This document shows, one piece after another, positions 32,636 to 42,354 of a DNA stretch of 49,680 nucleotides. Origin of the DNA: Terriglobia bacterium (GTDB taxonomy: Bacteria > Acidobacteriota > Terriglobia > UBA7540). Made by a program: the position numbers and the translations under genes. Within the stretch, counting starts at the first letter, position 1, and each line of letters opens with the position of its first letter. A model generated the notes under the pieces. The model was not told the origin of the DNA. It did not search any database and was given only the letters and a program-made list of their open reading frames with translations. Location: the NCBI GenBank assembly GCA_020073545.1, contig JAIQEZ010000019.1, forward strand, positions 1 through 49,680, read 5' to 3'.

Positions 32636-34159
32636 ATGCGCTCCCGTCTCATCGCGCTTCTGGCTTTTCTGGCGACCTTCGCCGCGCTGCTTCTCCTGCA
32701 CGGACCGCTGCTCCGCCTACCCTATTTCTGGGACGAAGCGGGGTACTACATCCCTGCAGCGCTGGACTTCTATCGTTCGGGGCTGTTGATTCCGAAAAGC
32801 ACGCTGCCGACAGGCCACACCCCGTTGGTCATGGTGTATCTGGCGCTGGCCTGGCGGGTGTTTGGCTTTTCGCCGCCGGTCACACGCGCCGCGATGACGC
32901 TGATTGCGGCGGCGACGGTTGCGACTCTCTATGTGCTCGGCCGGCGCGTCGCCAGCCGCGAGATCGCCGCCTGGAGCGCTGTGCTCCTGGCCCTCTCGCC
33001 CCTCTTCTTCGCGCAAAGCACGCTCGCGCACCTGGACATCGCGGCCGCGCTCTTCACCACGCTGGCGGTCTTCTTTTTGCTCAGCGATCGGCTCGGGCTT
33101 TTCGTGCTGGCGGCTTCGCTGGCCGTTTTGAGCAAAGAAACCGCCGTGGTCCTGCTGCCCGTAGCGTGGCTCTACGTGTGGCGAAGGAGGCGCGGGCCCA
33201 CGGCAAGGCGGTCGCCTTCCCTCACGACCTGGGTTGCGCTGGCGGCGCCGCTCGTGCCGCTGGCGGCCTGGACGCTTTACTACCACCAGGTCACGGGCTA
33301 CTGGGTCGGCAACCGCGAATATCTGAGCTACAACTTGTACTCCACGCTTTCGCCCGTGCGCGTTTTCTGGTGCCTGCTGCGCCGGGCCTATGAGCTCTTT
33401 TTCGGCGGGTTCAATTGGCTGCTCAGCGTGGGCGTGCTCCTGGGGTCCTGGTGGGGGCGGAGGCACGCCAAGTTGGATCCTGCCCGCGAAGCGGAGGGGC
33501 CTCTTTGGTGGCCATTTATTCTTCTGACCGCGGGATTGGTGGCCATCTATCTGCTCCTGCTGAGCGTGGTGGGCGGAGCGATTCTTCCCCGCTACCTTCT
33601 CCCGGTTCTGCCCTTGTTCTACATCGTCGCGGTGGCCCTGGTGATGCGCTTGCCACGCTTCCCCGCCCGCCTCATCTGCGCAGCAGCCGCCGGCTGCCTT
33701 ATCTGGGCGTGGTTCATTAACCCACCTTACCCGTTTCCATTCGAGGACAACCTCGCGTACGCGGACTTTATCCGGCTGCACGAGCAGGCGGGGCACTACT
33801 TGGAAGCACAGCCAGGCCAGCCGCGGATTCTGACGGCGTGGCCGGCGACGGACGAACTTGCGCAGCCCTTCCTCGGCTACGTGCGAAGGCCACTGCGTGT
33901 CGTCCCGGTGCAGGGCCTGGCGCCGCAGGATTTTGCCGAGGTGCCGCCGGAGTCTTTCGACCTGCTCTATCTCTATTCCCGCAAGTGGGAGCCGCCCGGA
34001 AATTGGATCACACACTTTCCGGCGTGGCTGCGAGTGCAAGGGCGCTACTTCGATTATCGTCCGCAGATCGCCGCGGGGGATTTGGTCGCGCGCTACCACC
34101 TGAGACTGCTCGCGGAGTTCGAGCGCCGCGGCCAGTGGGTGCGCCTCTATTCCCGTTGA
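32636..34159 (+). CDS. GT39-type (dolichyl-phosphate-mannose/ArnT-like) membrane glycosyltransferase
   Basis: A 507-residue polytopic inner-membrane protein with about ten transmembrane segments in the first 370 residues and a soluble C-terminal domain. LRLPYFWDEAGYYIPAALDF shows the GT-C acidic motif (DE after the first helix), as in protein O-mannosyltransferases and ArnT. SPLFFAQSTLAHLDIAAALF and AVLSKETAVVLLPVAWLYVW are further family segments. It should transfer a sugar from a polyprenyl-phosphate carrier to an acceptor on the periplasmic side; donor and acceptor cannot be named. It is a stand-alone gene with hairpins upstream (32460-32520) and no adjacent glycan cluster. Confidence 0.82.
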   Translation: MRSRLIALLAFLATFAALLLLHGPLLRLPYFWDEAGYYIPAALDFYRSGLLIPKSTLPTGHTPLVMVYLALAWRVFGFSPPVTRAAMTLIAAATVATLYVLGRRVASREIAAWSAVLLALSPLFFAQSTLAHLDIAAALFTTLAVFFLLSDRLGLFVLAASLAVLSKETAVVLLPVAWLYVWRRRRGPTARRSPSLTTWVALAAPLVPLAAWTLYYHQVTGYWVGNREYLSYNLYSTLSPVRVFWCLLRRAYELFFGGFNWLLSVGVLLGSWWGRRHAKLDPAREAEGPLWWPFILLTAGLVAIYLLLLSVVGGAILPRYLLPVLPLFYIVAVALVMRLPRFPARLICAAAAGCLIWAWFINPPYPFPFEDNLAYADFIRLHEQAGHYLEAQPGQPRILTAWPATDELAQPFLGYVRRPLRVVPVQGLAPQDFAEVPPESFDLLYLYSRKWEPPGNWITHFPAWLRVQGRYFDYRPQIAAGDLVARYHLRLLAEFERRGQWVRLYSR

Positions 34160-34518
34160 GGGTAGTCTTTCCCTCGGCCGCCTAGTTTTCGATTTGCTTT
34201 GTTGGCTGGCGACCTGGGCAGGGGAGAAGGGAGTAGGCAGCCAGCGGCCGGTGGGATTCCCGGCGGAGTCGGGATGGGTACGAAGCAGTTCGGAGAAGAA
34301 CGCGTCCCCTCGCTCTCTCGCCGCAACCTCCGGACGGGATGAGGTTTGTGGTCGTTTCGCCAACGGATTCCTAGGTGTCCCTGATTTTGGTGGTTTCGCA
34401 CGCGCGGGTAGTTGTGCAATTTGAACTTAAGGCGGTTTAGCTTGGCAAGAGGATTGCACCAAGTCATTGTTCCCCAGTGTAAACTTGTGACGATCTTACG
34501 ACGGACGGAGCGAAGAAT
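34160..34518. other. Intergenic region, no gene supported
   Basis: No open frame has family features. Nothing else was seen except a mildly AT-rich stretch before 34519. Confidence 0.5.
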
Positions 34519-34734
34519 ATGGCCAACGAAAATCGAGCAAATATGATCGAAGGTCTGTTGCGCATGCCGGATGACGAATTAATCCGCTGGACTCTCTCGG
34601 GAGAACACCCTGAAGGCTACATAGCTGAGCTTGGCCGATTGGTGATTGACTTAAGGTGTTCGACACAGACCCTCAAGGTGACAGTGATATGGCCCGAGCT
34701 ACGAAGAACCTGGCCATCGCCACGTGGGCTGTAG
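34519..34734 (+). CDS. Small hypothetical protein (possibly frameshifted)
   Basis: A 71-residue open frame. The first 50 residues (MANENRANMIEGLLRMPDDE, LIRWTLSGEHPEGYIAELGR) look like a genuine soluble alpha-helical segment, preceded by GGAGCGAAGAAT as a weak ribosome-binding site. The C-terminal 20 residues are low quality. A 33-codon membrane ORF overlaps the end in another frame, so the two could be one protein split by a one-base shift near 34660, or two coupled genes. Confidence 0.45.
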   Translation: MANENRANMIEGLLRMPDDELIRWTLSGEHPEGYIAELGRLVIDLRCSTQTLKVTVIWPELRRTWPSPRGL

Positions 34735-34790
34735 CTCTGATAACTCTGGTCACACAGGCCGCGCTGATTGTGATGTTCCTGAGGCATTGA
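34689..34790 (+). CDS. 33-residue single-span membrane protein
   Basis: ATG 34689 is preceded by AAGGTGAC at good spacing and encodes ATKNLAIATWAVALITLVTQ, then AALIVMFLRH before TGA. One transmembrane helix occupies most of the chain. This 'ARATK.L...TW....' tail is common at the end of short bacterial membrane proteins. It may be a separate small gene coupled to 34519-34734 or the shifted end of that protein. A GC-rich hairpin follows the stop codon by six bases. Confidence 0.5.
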   Translation: MARATKNLAIATWAVALITLVTQAALIVMFLRH

Positions 34791-34796
34791 TGAGAA

Positions 34797-34818
34797 AGGC
34801 CCGCTGTCAGACGGGCCT
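34797..34818 (+). terminator. Hairpin downstream of the small membrane gene
   Basis: AGGCCCG (34797-34803) pairs with CGGGCCT (34812-34818) across an 8-base loop. No U-tract follows, so as an intrinsic terminator it would be weak. Confidence 0.4.
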
Positions 34819-34889
34819 ATGAAGACTATCGGGGTCAACCCAGAGCTGACTCAGGAGTGTGCCCGATGCTACGCCTCGATCACCAAGTT

Positions 34890-35016
34890 AGGGGTAGGGC
34901 TTGCCCTACCCTTCTTGGTTCGGCGGCAATGTGCACAAAGGGGACGGCAAGCCGTCCCCCTACTGCGAAAGGCCTTGCGGACATCGGGGTCCAGGAGAAC
35001 GAGATTTGTTCCCGCG
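34890..35016. repeat. 127-bp repeat copy A (pairs with 35898-36024)
   Basis: The two 127-bp blocks are collinear and differ at a handful of positions. Each starts AGGGGTAGGGCTTGCCCTAC, contains GGCGGCAAGCCGTCCCCCTA-type palindromes and ends GAGATTTGT.CCCGCG. The end encodes, on the minus strand, GTNLVLLDPDVRKAF, the C-terminal motif of the same antitoxin family as at 426-686. Confidence 0.75.
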
Positions 35017-35038
35017 GACAATGCCATCGTTGCGCGGA

Positions 35039-35299
35039 TTACCCGACTATTCCGTCGTATTCAGCGTGGGGTCCGATCCAGAACCAGTAAATTCCTTCTT
35101 TGACGTCAGTTCCCAGTGCTCGGTAATGTTCGCCGATGCGCACGGACCAAAGATCGCTTAGCCTCTTGAAGTGCAGGGAAGGGTGACGCGGATCAGACTA
35201 AAGGAGGGCAAAGTTCTTGTCAGCTAGGGCTCGAACCTCGCTCGGCAACGCTTCATATAAAGTCCAAAACCGTGGGGAGGCAAGGTGACGGTATCTCAT
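35039..35299 (-). pseudogene. RelE/ParE-type toxin inactivated by an in-frame amber codon
   Basis: From the ATG at 35299 the minus strand reads RYRHLASPRFWTLYEALPSE, then VRALADKNFALL, a TAG (35198-35200), then SDPRHPSLHFKRLSDLWSVR, IGEHYRALGTDVKEGIYWFW, and IGPHAEYDGIVG before TAA. The reading frame is otherwise perfect for the small toxin family that accompanies the 67-residue antitoxin upstream. The TAG is at codon 34, where relatives usually have Lys or another residue ('LLKADPRHPSL'). One base change (AAG to TAG) explains it. The toxin would be truncated and inactive unless the codon is read through. Confidence 0.7.
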
Positions 35300-35358
35300 C
35301 CCCAGTATCCTACACACTTAGGCTGGTTTGGCGAATCTTTTCGATAGCCGAGCGTAAG

Positions 35359-35559
35359 TCAAAGCACGCGAGCTTTCCCAGCTTTGTAGTCGGCAAGAGC
35401 TTCGGTGATGAGGCCATCCAGTTTACCCGCTTTGGCGTCCGCCTCGATTTGAGCGTCCCAGACGCGTGCGTCGAACTCCACAAACCAAGCCCGAAATTTC
35501 GCAAGATCCTGCGGGGACAGGTTCTCGATTCTTTGCTCCAGTTGCTCAATTTCGCTCAT
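35359..35559 (-). CDS. Small antitoxin-like protein paired with the broken toxin
   Basis: A 66-residue acidic alpha-helical protein: MSEIEQLEQRIENLSPQDLA, KFRAWFVEFDARVWDAQIEA, then DAKAGKLDGLITEALADYKA. It is a common companion of RelE/ParE-type toxins of about 87 residues. Its stop codon is 59 bp upstream of the toxin start on the same strand. The antitoxin frame is intact while the toxin is not, the order of decay expected if toxin loss comes first. It may also work on toxins encoded elsewhere. Confidence 0.7.
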   Translation of the reverse strand: MSEIEQLEQRIENLSPQDLAKFRAWFVEFDARVWDAQIEADAKAGKLDGLITEALADYKAGKARVL

Positions 35560-36152
35560 GAGGCGGCTCCTCCAAAGTTGTGACCCTATTAATTCTACCC
35601 CCGTTCCCCTTTTTCGCCCAAGCCCATTATATATATCCGGTAGCGACGGTCCGTCCCGTGCGTCGGCTGACTGGCGCAGACCTTGCCTCTCACGTCTTCG
35701 GTTTTTCGTTCTGGAGATTCTTCCTGGTATGAGCCGTGGACCTTACCAACCGGTCCGCGATGGTCGCTGAAGCAAGTTGAAAACGCGGACTTCAAACTGG
35801 GGCATCAGACCTCAGGTGCCATTCGAACTGTAATCTCTGCGCTCGTAGCTTCCCACTTTGCGCAACTCGATCACCAAGCGTAAGGCGTCGTAAGAGTAGG
35901 GGTAGGGCTTGCCCTACCCTTCTTGGTTCGGCGGCAATGTACACGGAGGGGGCGGCAAGCCGTCCCCCTACTGCGAAAGGCCTTGCGGACATCGGGGTCC
36001 AAGAGAACGAGATTTGTACCCGCGTGGTAGCGCAGCGCGGCCTTCGGCCGGAACCAAACACGACGTGGGGTCTTGTAGGGCCGGGGCTTGCCCCGGCCTA
36101 GGCCACCCCGAGGGGGAGCCCTACACACTTGCCGGCTTCACGCCCGGAGCCG
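35560..36152. other. Intergenic region with repeats
   Basis: The region contains repeat copy B (35898-36024) and a GGCCTTCGGCC hairpin (about 36041). Beyond 36070 it has the palindrome GCCGGGGCTTGCCCCGGC. No intact gene is supported. Around 35990-36025 the minus strand encodes the antitoxin-like fragment GTNLVLLDPDVRKAF. Confidence 0.55.
35898..36024. repeat. 127-bp repeat copy B (pairs with 34890-35016)
   Basis: Collinear with copy A, again including the antitoxin C-terminal codons on the minus strand. Flanking sequence differs, except that TCGATCACCAAG occurs upstream of both, 1-2 bp away in copy A and about 18 bp away in copy B. Confidence 0.75.
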
Positions 36153-36180
36153 TTGACAGGGCAAGGGCCTGTGCTATACT
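36153..36180 (+). promoter_or_regulatory. Strong sigma70-type promoter of the tig-clpP-clpX-lon cluster
   Basis: A perfect TTGACA (36153-36158) and TATACT (36175-36180) are separated by 16 bp. The expected start near 36187 leaves a leader of about 125 nt before tig. It is the best promoter in the window. Confidence 0.8.
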
Positions 36181-36310
36181 GGGATTGCTCGGGTCTGAGG
36201 AGGCTCGGGCACCTTCCAGGTGGGACTCGGGGTTTTCCATCGCGGGCTCGTTTTCGCAGCACCAACCCTGCCGTCCGCATTTCACCTTCCTCATCAGCCT
36301 TTGAGGCGCC

Positions 36311-37585
36311 GTGGAAGCCACTACCTGCAAAAAAGAACTGGTTATTGAGATTCCCGTGGACGTCGTCGAGCGCGAGGCGGATTCGGTGGCTGCGCAATTT
36401 GCCAAACGTGTGCGCATCCCCGGTTTTCGTCCCGGCCACGCCCCGGCCTCGCTGGTGCGCCAGCATTTTCGTGACGACATTCGCAGTGAGATCGTCCAGA
36501 CTCTGCTCCCACGCTTCTTTGAAACGGCGGTGAAGGAGCAGAAGTGGGAGATCGTGAGCCAGCCACGGTTCGAAGATTTGAAGTTTGTGGACGCCCAGCC
36601 GCTCACCTGCAAAGCCACTTTCGAGATATACCCGGAATTTGAGTTGCAGCCGTACAAGGAACTGGAAGTCGAAGAGGAACTGGCTACCGTCACCGACGCC
36701 GACGTGGAGGGGGCCGTCCAGGAGCTGCGCGACCGCGCTGCCACCTTTGAGCTGGTCTCGGACCGACCCGCCGCGGACGACGACCATGTCACGATTAACT
36801 ACCAAGGCCGGGACACAGAATCTCCTCCCCGTCAGCCCGTCGAAGTCCGGGAAGCGGTTGTGCACCTGGGGGGGAAGCACACCGTGGGCGCCTTCACGGA
36901 GAACCTGCGCGGGGTGAAAGCCGGGGACGTTCGGGAATTTGCCGCAACCTACCCGCAGGATTACCCCCAGAAATCCCTAGCGGGCAAAACCCTACGTTAC
37001 CAAGCGGAGGTCCAAAGCATCAAAAAGAAAGTGGTTCCCCCCGCGGACGACGAACTCGCCAAGTCGGTCAGCGAGTTTTCGACGCTGGAGGATTTACGCA
37101 CGAAGCTGCGTCAGGACCTGACGGAGCGGGCGGAGCGGCGGGTGGAGATGGCCGCCAAGCACAAGCTGGCGGAAAAGCTTTTGGAGGCGCACGAGTTCCC
37201 GGCGCCCGAAGTGCTGGTCGAAGCCCAGTTGGACCGCAAGATGGAGCGGACGCTGGCGCAACTCATCGCTCAGGGGATCGACCCGCGGGAAACACAAGTG
37301 GACTGGCGGAAAGTCCGCGAGGATGCCAGGCCCGAGGCCGAGAAAGAAGTGCGCGCGGCCCTGATCCTGAACCGGGTGGCCGACGCGGAGAAGCTCGAGT
37401 TGGCGGAAGAAGAAGTGGACGAGGTCATCCGGGAAATGGCACAGGAGCGCCACCTGACGCCGGCGGAGTTGAAGACGCGCTTGACACGCGACGGGAAGCT
37501 GGATATACTGAAGTCTACTCGCCGCAATCAAAAAGCGCTGGATTTCATATACCGCAACGCGAAAATCATTCGGAAAAACGTGTAA
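36311..37585 (+). CDS. tig: Trigger factor
   Basis: A 424-residue ribosome-associated chaperone and peptidyl-prolyl isomerase that receives nascent chains at the exit tunnel. The N-terminal domain contains the ribosome-binding signature GFRPGHAP (38-45). The FKBP-type domain is at about 150-240 ([56 protein letters not shown]). The C-terminal alpha-helical arms run from about 245 to the end. It starts with GTG and is first in the cluster ahead of clpP, an order conserved across bacteria. No truncation is seen. Confidence 0.95.
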   Translation: MEATTCKKELVIEIPVDVVEREADSVAAQFAKRVRIPGFRPGHAPASLVRQHFRDDIRSEIVQTLLPRFFETAVKEQKWEIVSQPRFEDLKFVDAQPLTCKATFEIYPEFELQPYKELEVEEELATVTDADVEGAVQELRDRAATFELVSDRPAADDDHVTINYQGRDTESPPRQPVEVREAVVHLGGKHTVGAFTENLRGVKAGDVREFAATYPQDYPQKSLAGKTLRYQAEVQSIKKKVVPPADDELAKSVSEFSTLEDLRTKLRQDLTERAERRVEMAAKHKLAEKLLEAHEFPAPEVLVEAQLDRKMERTLAQLIAQGIDPRETQVDWRKVREDARPEAEKEVRAALILNRVADAEKLELAEEEVDEVIREMAQERHLTPAELKTRLTRDGKLDILKSTRRNQKALDFIYRNAKIIRKNV

Positions 37586-37625
37586 TTTCCCGGTCCGGGT
37601 GCAAGGAGTCCGCAGACATAGGGAC

Positions 37626-38231
37626 ATGAGCAACCAGCCCAACCTGACCCTGATCCCCATGGTGGTCGAGCAGACCAACCGCGGCGAGCGCGCCTACGAC
37701 ATTTACTCCCGGCTCCTGCGCGACAATATCATTTTTATCGGCACGCCTATTGACGACAACGTCGCCAACCTGGTGACCGCGCAGTTGCTTTTCCTGGAAG
37801 CCGAGGATCCGGATAAGGACGTTTCCCTGTACATCAACTCCCCGGGAGGCGTGGTCACGGCAGGCATGGCAATTTACGACACCATGCAATTCATCCGCCC
37901 CGACGTGGCTACGATCTGCATCGGCCAGGCGGCCAGCATCGCCGCGTTGTTACTCGCGGCCGGCACGCCCGGCAAACGTTATGGTCTCCCCAACGCACGC
38001 GTCTTGATTCACCAACCCACCATCGGTGGACTCTCCGGACAGGCAACGGACATCGACATCCATGCCCGCGAAATTCTGCGCATTCGTGCCAGCCTGAACG
38101 AAATCATGGGCAAGCACACGAACCAGCCGATTGAAAAGATCGAGCACGACGTGGAACGTGATTTCTGGATGAGTGCCCAGCAGGCACGCGAGTATGGCAT
38201 CCTCGATGAAATCATTTACAAGCACAAGTAG
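37626..38231 (+). CDS. clpP: ATP-dependent Clp protease proteolytic subunit
   Basis: A 201-residue self-compartmentalising serine protease subunit. The Ser-His-Asp triad is visible as S104 (in [13 protein letters not shown]), H129 (RVLIHQP) and D179 (VERDFWMS). [20 protein letters not shown] and [20 protein letters not shown] are canonical. The usual 'MAASM' around the nucleophile is 'QAASI' here. It acts with ClpX, encoded next, to degrade tagged proteins. ATG 37626 was preferred over GTG 37599 because the family starts there. It follows tig by 40 bp. Confidence 0.95.
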   Translation: MSNQPNLTLIPMVVEQTNRGERAYDIYSRLLRDNIIFIGTPIDDNVANLVTAQLLFLEAEDPDKDVSLYINSPGGVVTAGMAIYDTMQFIRPDVATICIGQAASIAALLLAAGTPGKRYGLPNARVLIHQPTIGGLSGQATDIDIHAREILRIRASLNEIMGKHTNQPIEKIEHDVERDFWMSAQQAREYGILDEIIYKHK

Positions 38232-38240
38232 AGCACGGAA

Positions 38241-39509
38241 ATGACTTTGAAACGCCCTGGTTCCGAGGAAGTGCTGCGCTGCTCCTTTTGCCAAAAGCCT
38301 CAGGATGCCGTGGCGAAATTGATTTCTTCGCCGGGTGAGCATCCGCGATCTTACATCTGCGACGAGTGCGTGGCAGTGTGCAACACCATCCTGGATGAAG
38401 ACCGCGGGGACCGCCTGCCGACGGCGCAAGCTAAGCTTCCACGGCCCGCGGAGATCAAGACCTTCCTCGACCAGTACGTGGTGGGTCAGGAGAACGCCAA
38501 GAAGAAGCTCGCCGTAGCGGTTTACAACCACTACAAGCGCAACCTGCTGACACGCATCCGCAGCGATGTGGAATTGACCAAGTCGAACATCCTGCTGATT
38601 GGGCCGACGGGCACGGGAAAGACGTTGCTGGCGCAGACGCTGGCGCGCGTGCTGGAAGTGCCGTTTGCCATCGCGGACGCCACCACGCTGACGGAAGCGG
38701 GATACGTCGGCGAGGATGTCGAGAATATCGTCTTGAAGCTCCTGCAGAATGCCGGCGGCGACGTGCAGCGCGCGCAGCAGGGCATCATCTACATCGACGA
38801 GATTGACAAGATTTCGAAGAAAGACGAAAACCCCTCCATCACCCGCGACGTTTCGGGCGAAGGTGTGCAGCAGGCGCTGCTCAAAATCCTGGAAGGCACC
38901 GTGGCGAGCGTTCCGCCGCAGGGTGGCCGCAAACACCCCCACCAGGAATGCACGCCTGTGGATACCACGAATATCCTGTTCATTTGCGGCGGGGCTTTCG
39001 TGGGACTGGAGAAGGTCATCGAACACCGCATGGGCAAGAGGACCATGGGTTTCCACGCCGAGACTCCCACCGCGCCGGCGATCCCCGGGCGCCGCGATAT
39101 CGAGGTTTTGGAGCAAGTGCAGCCGACCGACCTCATCCGCTACGGACTGATTCCGGAATTTGTGGGCCGCTTGCCGGTGGTGAGCGTGCTCAGTGACTTG
39201 GACCAGGGAGCGCTCGTGGAAATCCTGACGCAACCCAAGAATGCCCTGATCCGTCAATACCAAAGACTCTTCGAATTCGAAAACGTCAAATTGCGCTTCA
39301 CGGAGGAGAGCCTTCGCAAGATTGCCGCCCAGGCACTCGAAAGGAAGGTGGGCGCTCGCGGGCTGCGCATGATCCTGGAGGACCTGATGCTGGACTTGAT
39401 GTATCACCTCCCCAGCCAGCGCAAAACCCGGGAGTTCGTCGTGACCGAGGAGATGGTCAAGAACCACGAAATCAACTTCAGTTCCGCCTTCCTCGAGAAG
39501 GCAGGTTAA
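38241..39509 (+). CDS. clpX: ATP-dependent Clp protease ATP-binding subunit ClpX
   Basis: A 422-residue AAA+ unfoldase. The N-terminal zinc-binding domain uses C14, C17, C40 and C43. Walker A is GPTGTGKT (121-128), Walker B is IIYIDEIDK, and the pore loop is GYVG in [14 protein letters not shown]. The ClpP-docking loop, usually IGF, reads MGF here (RTMGF). EFVGRLPVV and [10 protein letters not shown] mark sensor 2. It recognises tagged substrates and feeds them to ClpP. It begins 9 bp after clpP and its stop codon overlaps the lon start. Confidence 0.96.
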   Translation: MTLKRPGSEEVLRCSFCQKPQDAVAKLISSPGEHPRSYICDECVAVCNTILDEDRGDRLPTAQAKLPRPAEIKTFLDQYVVGQENAKKKLAVAVYNHYKRNLLTRIRSDVELTKSNILLIGPTGTGKTLLAQTLARVLEVPFAIADATTLTEAGYVGEDVENIVLKLLQNAGGDVQRAQQGIIYIDEIDKISKKDENPSITRDVSGEGVQQALLKILEGTVASVPPQGGRKHPHQECTPVDTTNILFICGGAFVGLEKVIEHRMGKRTMGFHAETPTAPAIPGRRDIEVLEQVQPTDLIRYGLIPEFVGRLPVVSVLSDLDQGALVEILTQPKNALIRQYQRLFEFENVKLRFTEESLRKIAAQALERKVGARGLRMILEDLMLDLMYHLPSQRKTREFVVTEEMVKNHEINFSSAFLEKAG

Positions 39510-41941
39510 TGGATTCCCTTATGTTTTCCGGTCGTGAGAAGAACGAAACCCGTACGTTGCCCATGATGCCCATTCGCGATGTGGTCATCTTCCCGTACAT
39601 GATGACCCCTTTCGTGGTGGGGCGCGAGAGCTCCATCCGAGCCCTGGAGGAGGCGCTGGCCGGCGACAAGAAGATCTTTCTCGCCACGCAGCACGACGCC
39701 GCCGTGGACGATCCCAAACCGAACGAGATCTATCAGGTGGGGACCCTCGCCAATATCGTGCAGAGCCTGAAACTGCCTGACGGCAACATCAAGGTCCTGG
39801 TGGAAGGCGTGGAGCGCGGGAAGGTTCAGAAGATTTCGAACGAGGAAGGTTATTTCCGCGTCAACGTACAAACCCGGCAGTTTCGCCCGGTCACCACACC
39901 CAGCCTGGAACAACTGGTGCAGCGCGCCACGGCGCTCTTCGAGCAGTACGTCAAGCTCTCCCAGAGCCTCAATTACGAGACCATGATCGCGGCAGTGAAA
40001 GTGGATGAAATCGGCAAGTTTACGGACACTATCGCCGCCAATCTGAACGTCAGCATCGAGGAAAAACAGGAGCTGCTCGAGATCTTCGACCCGGTGGACC
40101 GCCTGACGCGCCTGGCCGACATCCTGGAAATCGAGATCGAGAAACTGAACGTGGACCGCACCATCCAAGGGCGCGTCAAGCGCCAGATGGAGCGCGCCCA
40201 GCGCGAGTATTACCTCAACGAGAAGATCAAGGCCATCCAGAAGGAGTTGGGCCGGAACGAGAAGAACGAAATCGATGAGCTCAAGAAGAAGATTGAGTCC
40301 GCGGGCATGACCAAAGATGCGCTCGACCACGCCACGGCCGAGCTGAAGCGCCTGGAGATGATGCCTCCCATGTCGGCGGAATCCACCGTCTCGCGCAATT
40401 ACCTCGACTGGCTGCTGGCCGTGCCCTGGAAGAAGAAATCCAAGGAAATCCGCGATATCACCCGCGCCCAGAAGGTGCTGGAAGAAGACCACTACGGGCT
40501 GGAGAAGATCAAGGAGCGGATCCTGGAATTCCTGGCCGTGCGACAACTCGTCAAGAATCCCCGCGGGTCGATCCTCTGTTTCGTCGGGCCTCCGGGTGTC
40601 GGCAAAACCTCCCTTGGCAGGTCAATTGCACGAGCGACTGGCCGTAAGTTCGTCCGGCTCTCCTTGGGTGGCGTTCGGGACGAGGCAGAAATCCGCGGCC
40701 ACCGGCGTACCTACATCGGCGCCCTGCCCGGCCAGATCATCCAAATGATGAAGAAGTCGGGCACGGTAAACCCGGTTTTCCTGCTGGACGAAGTGGATAA
40801 GATGAGCATGGATTTCCGTGGCGATCCCTCCGCCGCACTGCTGGAGGTCCTTGATCCAGAGCAGAATAACACCTTCATGGACCATTACTTAGACGTAGAG
40901 TACGATCTCTCGAAGGTGTTCTTCATCACCACGGCCAATGTCGTCCACACCATCCCCCAGCCGCTCCAGGACCGCATGGAAATCCTCCGGCTGGAAGGCT
41001 ATACGGAGCCGGAGAAACTTGAAATCGCCAAGCGCTTCCTGGTGAAGAAGCAGCGTGATGCTGCCGGCTTGAAGGCGGAAAATCTCACCCTGACGGACGA
41101 CGGGATTATCCACATCATCCGCCATTACACCCGGGAGGCGGGAGTTCGCAACCTGGAACGCGAAATCGCCAACATCAGCCGCAAAGTGGCTCGCAAGGTC
41201 GTCAAGGAAGGTCGCAATTTTCAGGTCAAGGTCGGGCCAGATGACGTCAAAGAATACCTGGGAGTCATTAAGTTCCGGGACACAAAGGCCGAAGAGAAGA
41301 ATGAGGTGGGCTTGGCCACGGGCTTGGCCTGGACGGAAGTGGGCGGGCAGATCCTGAACATTGAAGCGACCCTCATGCAAGGGAAAGGCAAATTGCTGCT
41401 GACCGGTAAACTGGGCGACGTGATGCAGGAGTCAGCCCAAGCCGCCATGAGCTACGTGCGGTCCCGAGCTTCCCTGCTGGGATTGGACCCCGATTTCTAT
41501 CGTCACCTCGATGTTCACATTCACATCCCGGAAGGTGCGATCCCGAAAGACGGCCCTTCGGCGGGCATCACGCTGGGGACGGCGCTGGTCAGCGCGCTGA
41601 CCAAAATCGCCGTGCGGCGGGACGTGGCGATGACGGGCGAGATCACCCTGCGCGGCAAGGTTCTGCCCATCGGAGGGGTGAAGGAGAAGCTCCTGGCGGC
41701 GCACCGGGCGGGCAATCGGACAGTCATCCTGCCCCGCGACAACGAGAAGGATTTGACGGACATTCCCGTGAATATCCAGCAGGAGCTGACCATCCGCTTC
41801 GTGGAGAGTATGGACGAAGTGCTGGAGGTTGCGCTGGAAAACAAGCTCACACCTCGGCCCATTCTCGTGGGGGCCGCAGGAACGCCGTCCGGGATGGAAT
41901 CCCCGTCTCAAGACTTGGGCCGGGAACCCATGACCAACTAG
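39509..41941 (+). CDS. lon: ATP-dependent protease Lon
   Basis: An 810-residue LonA-type protease. It consists of an N-terminal substrate domain (about 10-205), an AAA+ domain with Walker A GPPGVGKT (360-367), and a C-terminal serine protease domain with the Ser684 nucleophile in DGPSAG and its Lys partner in [13 protein letters not shown]. It degrades misfolded and regulatory proteins. Its ATG overlaps the clpX stop (TAATG), so translation is coupled. The stop codon (TAG, 41939-41941) is the first bases of a 107-bp inverted-repeat element, so the last residues (REPMTN) may differ from the ancestral end. Confidence 0.96.
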   Translation: MDSLMFSGREKNETRTLPMMPIRDVVIFPYMMTPFVVGRESSIRALEEALAGDKKIFLATQHDAAVDDPKPNEIYQVGTLANIVQSLKLPDGNIKVLVEGVERGKVQKISNEEGYFRVNVQTRQFRPVTTPSLEQLVQRATALFEQYVKLSQSLNYETMIAAVKVDEIGKFTDTIAANLNVSIEEKQELLEIFDPVDRLTRLADILEIEIEKLNVDRTIQGRVKRQMERAQREYYLNEKIKAIQKELGRNEKNEIDELKKKIESAGMTKDALDHATAELKRLEMMPPMSAESTVSRNYLDWLLAVPWKKKSKEIRDITRAQKVLEEDHYGLEKIKERILEFLAVRQLVKNPRGSILCFVGPPGVGKTSLGRSIARATGRKFVRLSLGGVRDEAEIRGHRRTYIGALPGQIIQMMKKSGTVNPVFLLDEVDKMSMDFRGDPSAALLEVLDPEQNNTFMDHYLDVEYDLSKVFFITTANVVHTIPQPLQDRMEILRLEGYTEPEKLEIAKRFLVKKQRDAAGLKAENLTLTDDGIIHIIRHYTREAGVRNLEREIANISRKVARKVVKEGRNFQVKVGPDDVKEYLGVIKFRDTKAEEKNEVGLATGLAWTEVGGQILNIEATLMQGKGKLLLTGKLGDVMQESAQAAMSYVRSRASLLGLDPDFYRHLDVHIHIPEGAIPKDGPSAGITLGTALVSALTKIAVRRDVAMTGEITLRGKVLPIGGVKEKLLAAHRAGNRTVILPRDNEKDLTDIPVNIQQELTIRFVESMDEVLEVALENKLTPRPILVGAAGTPSGMESPSQDLGREPMTN

Positions 41942-42044
41942 TGCCGTTCCAACTTGTTGGGACGAAACGCCGATTGAAGGCGGGGACAAGCTTCCTGGGG
42001 GTCGTCCCTCTGGAATCGTCCTCCAGAAGTTGGAACGGCACTAG
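41938..42044. mobile_element. 107-bp inverted-repeat element (MITE-like) ending lon
   Basis: CTAGTGCCGTTCCAACTT (41938-41955) and its exact complement (42027-42044) are 18-bp terminal repeats around 71 bp of unrelated sequence without a gene. The outermost CTAG at both ends is compatible with a CTAG or TA target duplication. The lon stop codon TAG lies inside the left repeat. Another such element with similar TAGTG.CC ends is at 4459-4771, but the repeats differ beyond the first bases. Confidence 0.7.
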
Positions 42045-42354
42045 ACGTTCAAACGGATCATTGCTCGTTAACGGAGGATTTGAAACCAATCAGAGCAGAG
42101 GTGCATCCAAGCAATCGGATAACAGGCCCCCAGGTCTCGTCAAAGGGCGCAAGTTTTCAACCTCTGACCGCCAAGTTTGCAAAGCTTCGCAATTACGTAC
42201 GACGCTTCATACCGCACCTTGTACCGCCGCTTAGGTGACTCGAGTAATCCATCACGCCTGGCAGTCGATTCCGCGAGTGACTTGGCCATGGAACCCGAAC
42301 AACTAACGGCGCGGTCTAGCGACCGGAAACTTCAACCATTCTGAGAGAAAAGCT
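42045..42354. other. Intergenic region upstream of rho
   Basis: About 310 bp with no gene. Rho is often autoregulated through its leader, but no terminator or attenuator hairpin is obvious here. Confidence 0.45.

Noticed and set aside
32717-34363. A 548-codon minus-strand open frame opposite the GT39 gene
   Set aside because: It is antisense to a clear polytopic membrane protein, with an Arg/Gln/His-rich composition and no recognisable domain.
34901-35161. Plus-strand ORFs in the 127-bp repeats (PSWFGGNVHKG...)
   Set aside because: They are translations of palindromic repeat DNA present in both copies and do not extend into a conserved protein.
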